From: Cryptomeria japonica
Taxonomy: Eukaryota; Streptophyta; Pinopsida; Cupressales; Cupressaceae
Direction: 5' to 3'
Assembly: GCF_030272615.1 (NCBI RefSeq)
Contig: NC_081410.1
Span: 115,703,140-115,767,139 of the forward strand
Length of the DNA stretch: 64,000 nucleotides
A model generated the notes under the pieces. That model worked only from the letters and a program-made list of their open reading frames with translations. It was not told where the DNA came from and searched no databases. The position numbers and the translations under genes are program-made. Shown one piece after another: positions 58,135-64,000 of the stretch. Positions within the stretch are counted from its first letter, which is position 1; the number at the start of each line of letters is the position of its first letter.

Positions 58135-60170
58135 CTATTTTTTACAAAACTTTGCTATGTGTCCAAACTCTTGATAGTTATAACATTTTACATTTTCATT
58201 TAAGGGAACATCCTTAAAATTATTGTAGGATACTAGTTTATTCTTTCTACAACCAAAAATCTTATGACCATATCCATTGCACTGATAACAGAAAAAAATC
58301 ATATCTAGGAGTGCATTAAATGGATTTTTACTTTCATAACACACAGAGGGCTTATTGATTAGTCTACAACCATCTATTCTATGCCCAAATTTGTTACACC
58401 GGTAACAGTAACCATGCAAGTTTGAAACATACTGATCAGGTCATCTTGGTCCTGAATGGAACTGCCTCATTGGGGGTCTTCCCTTCATGTTGTTGAGTCT
58501 GGTGAATCCTTCACGGTCAATTCTTGCATTTCTTCTTGGATCTGCATGTTGGTACAAGAAGTGTGACCTCCGGTTCATTGTTGTATACTGAGTTGAGTGG
58601 CGGTTTCCAACAACATTTGCATATGTCTTTTTGCCAGTATCCTTGCCTACAGTGAATGTCTTCTTTTCTTCACCTTTAATTGAAGAGGAGACCATTATTT
58701 CTTTGTCAGATTTATCTTTGTGGGTTGAAATTTCACCTTCTTCAAAGCCTAAGCCACGGGTGTCTTTGGATTGCTTCTGTTTGCTCAACATCTTGTCTAA
58801 AGCCTCGGTGTTGCCTTCATAGTTGCTCCTTATTTTTATTTCTTCTTTACTTTCTTCAATCTCCTTTTCGAGCTTTACTATTTCTGCTTCCAACTCTTGA
58901 TGCTCCTTTTCCTTCTTTGTCAGATCAGAGGCTGTAGCTTCACAAATCCTCTTAGTTTCTTCTAGCTGCAATTTCAAGTTAGATATAACTTTACTGGACT
59001 CATCCAAGGATTGCTTCAAGAGATCTTGTTCATCTACTACAACAAGCTTAACCTTCTTGAGTTCTCTTCTTGTTTTACTCAATTCCTCAAGAGCACTGAT
59101 AAGTTCGCTCTCCAAATCCACTTCAGCTTCAATATCCTCCTCTTCCTCATCTTCATCAACAGGTCTATCAAGTGCCATGAAGAGATTGACTTTTTTGTCG
59201 TTCTCATGGTAATCATCTTCTGATGCATTTTCTTCATCTGTTGTGTCATCCTCAATAGTATATATGTTGTTCTGGTTTCGGTAGCCTCTCTTTCCTTGCC
59301 GGTAGTCATTCCTTTCTCTGTCTTTTCCAGCAATCTTCTGAACTCTCTTGGCTCATCTCCATTGGCTTCTTTGTGAGGGCAATTTGCATTAAAGTGTCCT
59401 ACCTTCCCGCATTTGAAGCATTTAAGTGGTAGCTTTCCTTTGTACCGGTTGGATCCTCTTTTGAGATTTCTAACAAAGTTTTCTACTTCTGCATTGGAGT
59501 CTTCACTGGATTCTTTATGAGTAGCTTCTTTTTTGCCCTTTTTGGTGATTTTGAATGCTGCTTCTTTCCTTGAGGAAGTATCACCAGTTGTTCTCATCTC
59601 ATAGGCTGTCAGAGATCCAAATAACTCATCCATTCTAAAGGTATTTATATCCTTGGCTTCTTCTATGGTCGTACTTGGGTGTGAGAGATCTAAGTACCTC
59701 TTGACAAGAATCTCATCTGCAATCTCTTCTCCAAGTCCTCTAATAGTATTCACAGTTTCATCGAATCTATGAAGATAGTCTGTAATCTTTTCATCATCTT
59801 TCATTTTGATGCTTTCTAGTTGGCCCCTTAGTGCTTGCAACTTGGCTTCTTTGACTTTTGCATCTCCTTCAAACAACCTTTGCAATTTGTCCCAAGTCTC
59901 CTTTGCTGAAACATAGTGCATGACTTTGACAAATTCATTATTAAATAGTTCACTCAAGATAGCATGTTTGGCCTTTGCATTATTCTCATACTCCTTTTTG
60001 GCATCTAATTCAGAGGGAGGAGCATTAGGAACAACATACCCATTCTTGATAGACATCCACACATCAAAATCCAGGGAGGAAATATAGGTCTCCATTCTTC
60101 TCCTCCAAAAGGCATAGTTGGATCCATCAAACATGGGGGCTTTTGAGGAAGCAGACTCATTTCTTGCCAT
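58135..60170 (-). pseudogene. Copia gag with coiled coil and several zinc knuckles, frameshifted
   Basis: The gag ATG is at 60168-60170 (MARNESASSKAPMFDGSNYA). The copia gag core follows (FWRRRMETYI, AKETWDKLQRLFEGD, ITDYLHRFDETVNTIRGLG), then a CCHC knuckle CFKCGKVGHFNANC near 59,390. A frameshift near 59,200 leads to a Glu/Lys-rich coiled-coil segment (59,178-58,720). After a stop at 58441 come three more knuckle-like motifs: CYRCNKFGHRIDGC, CYQCNGYGHKIFGC and CYNYQEFGHIAKFC, the last missing its second Cys. Gag would package element RNA. A frameshift separates it from protease at about 58,040-58,130. Confidence 0.87.
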
Positions 60171-60223
60171 TGTATTTAAAGTCCAGAATCTAGCCAAGGT
60201 TTTAAAGATAACCGGGAACCTAC

Positions 60224-60235
60224 GCTCTGATACCA
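60224..60235 (-). other. Copia primer binding site, initiator tRNA-Met
   Basis: Minus strand TGGTATCAGAGC, two bases from the 5' LTR end, the standard site of plant copia elements. Confidence 0.93.
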
Positions 60236-60237
60236 AT

Positions 60238-61761
60238 TGTTGAACATAAAATACCACTGAGAGGGGGGGATGAATCAGTGGTTCCTAAACTATTTGACTT
60301 TCAAATAAACTTCAGAATATCAGATATTCACTTAAACACTAAACAGTCAAACCGGTAGAACAAGAAAGAAAGCTAAAGAGATCATTTACACAAATGTAAC
60401 TCTCAAGACCAGATTTACAAGGAAAACCCAATGTGGGAAAAACCTCGGTGAGAAAAGCTATTGGAGACTACTGCTCCAATCCAGCCTCACAGGTAAAACA
60501 CTGAATTACAAAGGTTTAGGGCACGAACCCAAGGAGCACCAACCCCTGCACCAAGCTTCAACTTGGTGATGTATATTGAAATACTATTTGAATACAATTA
60601 AGACTTCTTGTTGCAAATGAATTCTGCAACTCTTTGATCAAATAACTCACTGCCGGTTGATAGCATTTTCTCCTCCACAAAATCTCACACTATTGGTTGT
60701 GAGATTACTTTCTCTGATTCTCTTCCTTTGTTATCTTTCTCTCCCTCTCTCACACAATCTCTCAACACTCTGTGTCACACTTGGATGCTGCCTGCTCTGC
60801 CACACTTTGCCGGTTAGGCTCAAATGCAAAACTGTAGTTATGCCGGTAGAATCCTCTCACCGGTATGCTTGCTCACATATACTACAACTATTTCTGAGGT
60901 TAGTAATTCTTCCTTTTACTAACTCTCTCTCTTTTCTCTTCCTCTTATCTGCAACATCAACATGCTCTGTTTTGAGCTCTCCTCTTTTATCCCGTGATTT
61001 CCCGCCATAAAGCAATTCAAACTTCAGAGCGGTTAGGGTTTCCTCTTCCCGACACAATCTTCATGAGATCAGATCCAGCCTGTCTTGGATTGATCACCTG
61101 TCCTTCAAGGATGCATCTATACACGGTTTCCATTATCCAATGCATATTTGCTGAAAATAGCAATCTTGAACAAGATCTCCTGCCTTGAAATCCGTTGACA
61201 CATAAAAACACTTCAACTATTTCCTTTTCGAGGACTTCCTGAATCAGATTTCCTTTGCATTGATTCAGGTGCCAACTACTCCCTAATATTCCTCTGTAAT
61301 TGTTTCTTCCTCGAGCCACAATGGTCAGATACAATCCCGTGATTTGTGGTTGTTTCATTTATGTCGATAGACAGTTTTACCAACTGTGTCGATGATGGTT
61401 TTACCAACCTCTTCCTATTTGCCATCTTGTCTCCACAAGACATCACGGTGGTCAATCACTCTATTCATCGACACACAATCGGTTCAGACTTAATCATTCA
61501 ACAAACTCATACCGGTACACGCCTTTACCAGTAAGGTCATCTTCTTCTACTAACTAGTAGTGCACACTATACTGGTAACACATCTACACCTCCAGTGGTT
61601 TGTGACAACTTTCACATTCTGCCTCTTCATCATAAATAAGCAACCAACCTTCAGACTAGTTTGTAACTTACCGGTAGGTCTTCATTCTTTCTACTCACAC
61701 TCATGTGAATATCCATCATGCCGGTTGACATCAATGACAACTTAATGCCAAAATGCCAACA
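60238..61761 (-). repeat. Copia 5' LTR (right copy, 1,524 bp)
   Basis: Uninterrupted LTR, TGTTGAAC...GCCAACA on the plus strand. It serves as the reference that shows the solo LTR insertion and microsatellite expansion in the left copy. Many substitutions separate it from the left copy. Confidence 0.95.
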
Positions 61762-61766
61762 AATCC
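61762..61766. repeat. Target site duplication AATCC (right) of the copia element
   Basis: Differs from AATCT at 52083-52087 by one base. Confidence 0.65.
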
Positions 61767-62303
61767 AACATGAAATACTATTTATAGTAAGTATAAATTT
61801 TGCATATATAAATCATCCTTGCTCGCCATCAATGACAAGGTCATTTACAAGCTGAGGATGGGAACATGGCCCAGATGTTTTTTTGCCCAACCATAAAGCA
61901 ATTATGCTTCCCTAGTGTTCTTCATGACATGAAGAACCATCAACCCTACACAAAGAGCCTAGCTACCTGAAAACAATGACATGATGGAAACCATGGTGCA
62001 ACCTAATACATCTACAAGCACATCTACTATATGATAATGGAATGTCATATTATCAGGATACAACAGAGAAACACATTAAGAAAATTTGCTAGACATTTAA
62101 TCTAATTCAATGAAATAGGCTTTGTCCAAAGCCATTATAAAGCATGGAATTTCTCAAAAAGAGGATCATCCTTCTTTGTATACCCATATTCAACACCCCT
62201 TCCCATAAACATAGCTTAACAAACACATAATGCAAACATATGCCAATGAACCTATATCTATGCATCTTTCTATGATAAGTTATTCAACACATTTCTATAT
62301 GGT
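61767..62303. other. Unassigned AT-rich DNA
   Basis: No gene or repeat partner recognised between the copia element and the 77-bp repeats. Confidence 0.35.
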
Positions 62304-62467
62304 TATTCATATGCAAATATACTGATTCATTAGTTTACATGATCGTTCATATGCAATATTGTTACATTCTTCTGCATGACTATTCATATGCAAACATATT
62401 AATTCATTAATCTACATGGTTGTTCAAATGCAATACCGTTACACTCTTCTACATGGCTATTCATATG
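62304..62467. repeat. 77-bp tandem repeat, two units plus a start
   Basis: Units begin TATTCATATG at 62,304, 62,381 and 62,458. They share TGCAAA(T/C)AT, GATTCATTAG-like and TTACA(T/C)TCTTCT segments. Confidence 0.9.
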
Positions 62468-62674
62468 TATTGACTAATGCACTTATGATCAGTTGTAGGT
62501 ATGATATGTTATGACGTAGACATCTTTTAAGAACAATAATACATTTTTGTTTACAAGGAGTGTCACATGTATGTGTATATAATTATAGACATATATATGT
62601 GCATATGTTCTTAATAAAGGAGTAACTTAAATAAAGATAAGAAATCAGATTTAAATACAATTGTAATGAAATAT
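62468..62674. other. AT-rich flank of the LINE
   Basis: No feature apart from short TATATA-type stretches. The sharp rise in GC content at about 62,678 marks the probable LINE 5' end. Confidence 0.4.
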
Positions 62675-62677
62675 AGA

Positions 62678-63084
62678 TGGCGTGCGTGCGGGGATCGCGA
62701 GCGACCGAGCTAGGGTTTCGAGGCCCTAGCTCGTGGGAGGCGTTGTTGCAGGTGCGGCGGGGGAGGGAAGTGCAGGGTGTCGGGGGAGAGCAGAGGGCAG
62801 GTTTTAGTCGTGGGTGTGAGGGCAGCTACGGTGGTCGTTGGGTGAAGTTTGGGCTGTGCGGGAGTAGGTTTCCAGACTGCTGCCGGCTGTGGGTCTCCCG
62901 TGGGTCTGGGGGATTCAGTTGGCCTCTTCCTTTGGAGGAACGTGGGAGGGGTGGCGTCTTGGGGGCCACGCTTTCTTAAGGGGCCCTTTGGATTGGGGTA
63001 CTTGGCTTTCTTTTGTTACCTTTTAATTCTTTTTGCCTCCCGATGTCGTGTTTTGGTGGTGAGGCTTCGCAGGGGGCTCCTGCC
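62678..63084 (+). promoter_or_regulatory. GC-rich LINE leader, probable internal promoter region
   Basis: About 400 bp that is far richer in G and C than the flank, with frames that are not conserved protein. Inferred 5' UTR with internal promoter; the exact first base is not proven. Confidence 0.5.
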
Positions 63085-63986
63085 ATGGACTTCCGTGTTG
63101 CGGTGGGCTCAAAACCCCCACTTCAAAGTATGAAGACATTTACCAATAATCTTTTCTCATCAAAACCGAGGTCTGGGAGTGCTGGTAGTTCTCGCCTTAT
63201 GAAGATTAATGGTTGTCCGAAGAGATGCAGTGAAAGGCCGAAGTTGGTTATTCCTTCTGAGATGATAGCTAAAGACGTTGAGTACTTTTCAAAATACTCG
63301 CTATATTGCAAATTTTTGGGAATGAGGATTTTCTTGCAGTTCTTGGAAAACTAGGCGCAAAGGACTTGGGCACCAGATGGGGAAATGGAGATTATGCTGC
63401 TGGCAAACAACTATTTCATGGTTACTTTCAACTGTATGGAGGATTGCAATAGGGTTTTTGAAGGAGGCTCATATTTTTACAACCAGGCGGGGTTGTTCAT
63501 CAAACCTTGGCATGCAAGGTTTAACCCTTTGGAGGAGCTCCCAAATAGGGTTCCAGTGTGGGTTCGTTTACCACATTTTCCAGTGGAGTGTTGTCGGGAG
63601 GATGTGTTACGGATGTTGGCCGCACTGCTTGGGAAGCCAATTGATCTTCAACGCAAACCCTAGGGAGAAAGGTAATGACCTTTGCACGCATCTGTGTTGA
63701 AATTGATCTTAGTAAACCTTTGCCAGATGCTATAGATATGTGTGCAGGTTCTTACTCATGGGTTTAGTAGCTAGACTATGAGACTTTACCTTTTCGTTGT
63801 CGTATGTGTCATGAGTATGGTCATTTACAGCGTAAGTGCCCTAGATATAAACCAGTGGTGCGCCAACCTCAACAACCGGCCCAGAGTCAAGATAAGGTTG
63901 ATAAAGGAAAAGTTGGTATGTCGGCCGAGGTTGTGGGTGCTGATGGTTTTGTTTCAGTTAAGACAAGGAACAAAAATCGAGGCTAG
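63085..63986 (+). pseudogene. LINE ORF1 (DUF4283-like region plus CCHC knuckle), disrupted
   Basis: ORF1 encodes an RNA-binding protein that forms the LINE ribonucleoprotein. ATG at 63085 (CCATGG context) gives MDFRVAVGSKPPLQS. The frame continues through YCKFLGMRIFLQFLEN, then an in-frame TAG at 63352-63354, and resumes in the same register with AQRTWAPDGEMEIMLLANNY. The DUF4283-like core follows (MVTFNCMEDCNRVFEGGSYF, LFIKPWHARFNPLEELPNRV, VWVRLPHFPVECCREDVLRM). A frameshift near 63,660 precedes MTFARICVEIDLSKPLPDAI, further stops near 63,766-63,772 follow, and then CRMCHEYGHLQRKC, a CCHC knuckle (C-x2-C-x4-H-x4-C). The copy is therefore inactive. Confidence 0.85.
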
Positions 63987-64000
63987 AAGAGGTCCCTTTA

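Larger units (their letters stand above)
52088..61761 (-). mobile_element. Ty1/copia retrotransposon, 9.7 kb, decayed
   Basis: LTRs 52088-54842 and 60238-61761 share TGTTGAAC...GCCAACA ends. On the minus strand the order is 5' LTR (right), initiator-Met primer binding site, gag, protease, integrase, reverse transcriptase, RNase H, polypurine tract and 3' LTR (left), which is the copia order. The coding region has several frameshifts and stops, and the LTRs differ more than those of the neighbouring gypsy element. The left LTR contains a separate 1.2-kb solo LTR insertion. Without that insertion the element is about 8.5 kb. Confidence 0.93.
62678..64000 (+). mobile_element. L1-type LINE, 5' part, running off the window
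   Basis: GC- and CpG-rich leader (62,678-63,084) followed by ORF1. Plant L1 elements start with such leaders, which hold an internal promoter. A full 5' end is unusual because most LINE copies are 5'-truncated. ORF2 (endonuclease and reverse transcriptase) should lie beyond the window. Confidence 0.75.

Overview
This is plant nuclear DNA. The only intact host gene found has seven exons with plant-type GT-AG introns and encodes a Rab7/RABG3-type small GTPase. Almost everything else is retrotransposon sequence of different ages or AT-rich DNA that cannot be assigned. Sparse genes, multi-kilobase LTRs, nested insertions and slowly eroding relics suggest a large genome, probably a gymnosperm such as a conifer. 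That assignment is an inference; no species-specific marker was seen.

Layout. 1-13.2 kb holds old repeats: a decayed acidic reading frame on the minus strand (about 2.6-3.25 kb), a long noncoding repeat with a GC-rich palindromic block and an (AT)n microsatellite (3.2-6.65 kb), a truncated minus-strand LTR element with a primer binding site (6.65-7.57 kb) and a diverged 1.43-kb tandem duplication (7.9-10.6 kb). 13.26-16.84 kb is the Rab7 gene. 16.84-24.4 kb is AT-rich DNA with a GC-rich repeat block (20.66-21.09 kb) and a 122-bp tandem duplication. 24.5-25.6 kb is a rearranged Ty1/copia relic whose integrase part is on the plus strand and whose reverse-transcriptase part is on the minus strand.

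29.8-49.6 kb is a nest. An old plus-strand Ty3/gypsy relic is split at 32,714 by a 16.2-kb minus-strand Ty3/gypsy element of Tat/Ogre type, with 2-kb LTRs, a 5-bp target duplication (CATGC), a tRNA-Trp-type primer binding site, a polypurine tract and a gag-pol frame with two RNase H domains. The reading frame of the old relic resumes directly on the far side of the insertion. The inserted element looks young (about nine LTR substitutions), yet its single 2,424-codon frame carries five in-frame stops and an integrase catalytic Glu-to-Lys change.

52.1-61.8 kb is a minus-strand Ty1/copia element with an initiator-Met primer binding site and a broken gag-pol. Its left LTR carries a further insertion, a 1.2-kb solo LTR with its own target duplication. 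Just before it, at 51.55 kb, is a 34-nt sequence that looks like domain V of an organellar group II intron. The window ends in the 5' part of an L1-type LINE (62.68 kb to the edge) with a GC-rich leader and a disrupted ORF1 containing a DUF4283-like region and a CCHC knuckle.

No previously undescribed gene system is convincingly present. The most informative signals are the 39-nt tRNA complementarity, the transition-type inactivation of a young element, the three-layer insertion history and the organellar intron-like fragment.
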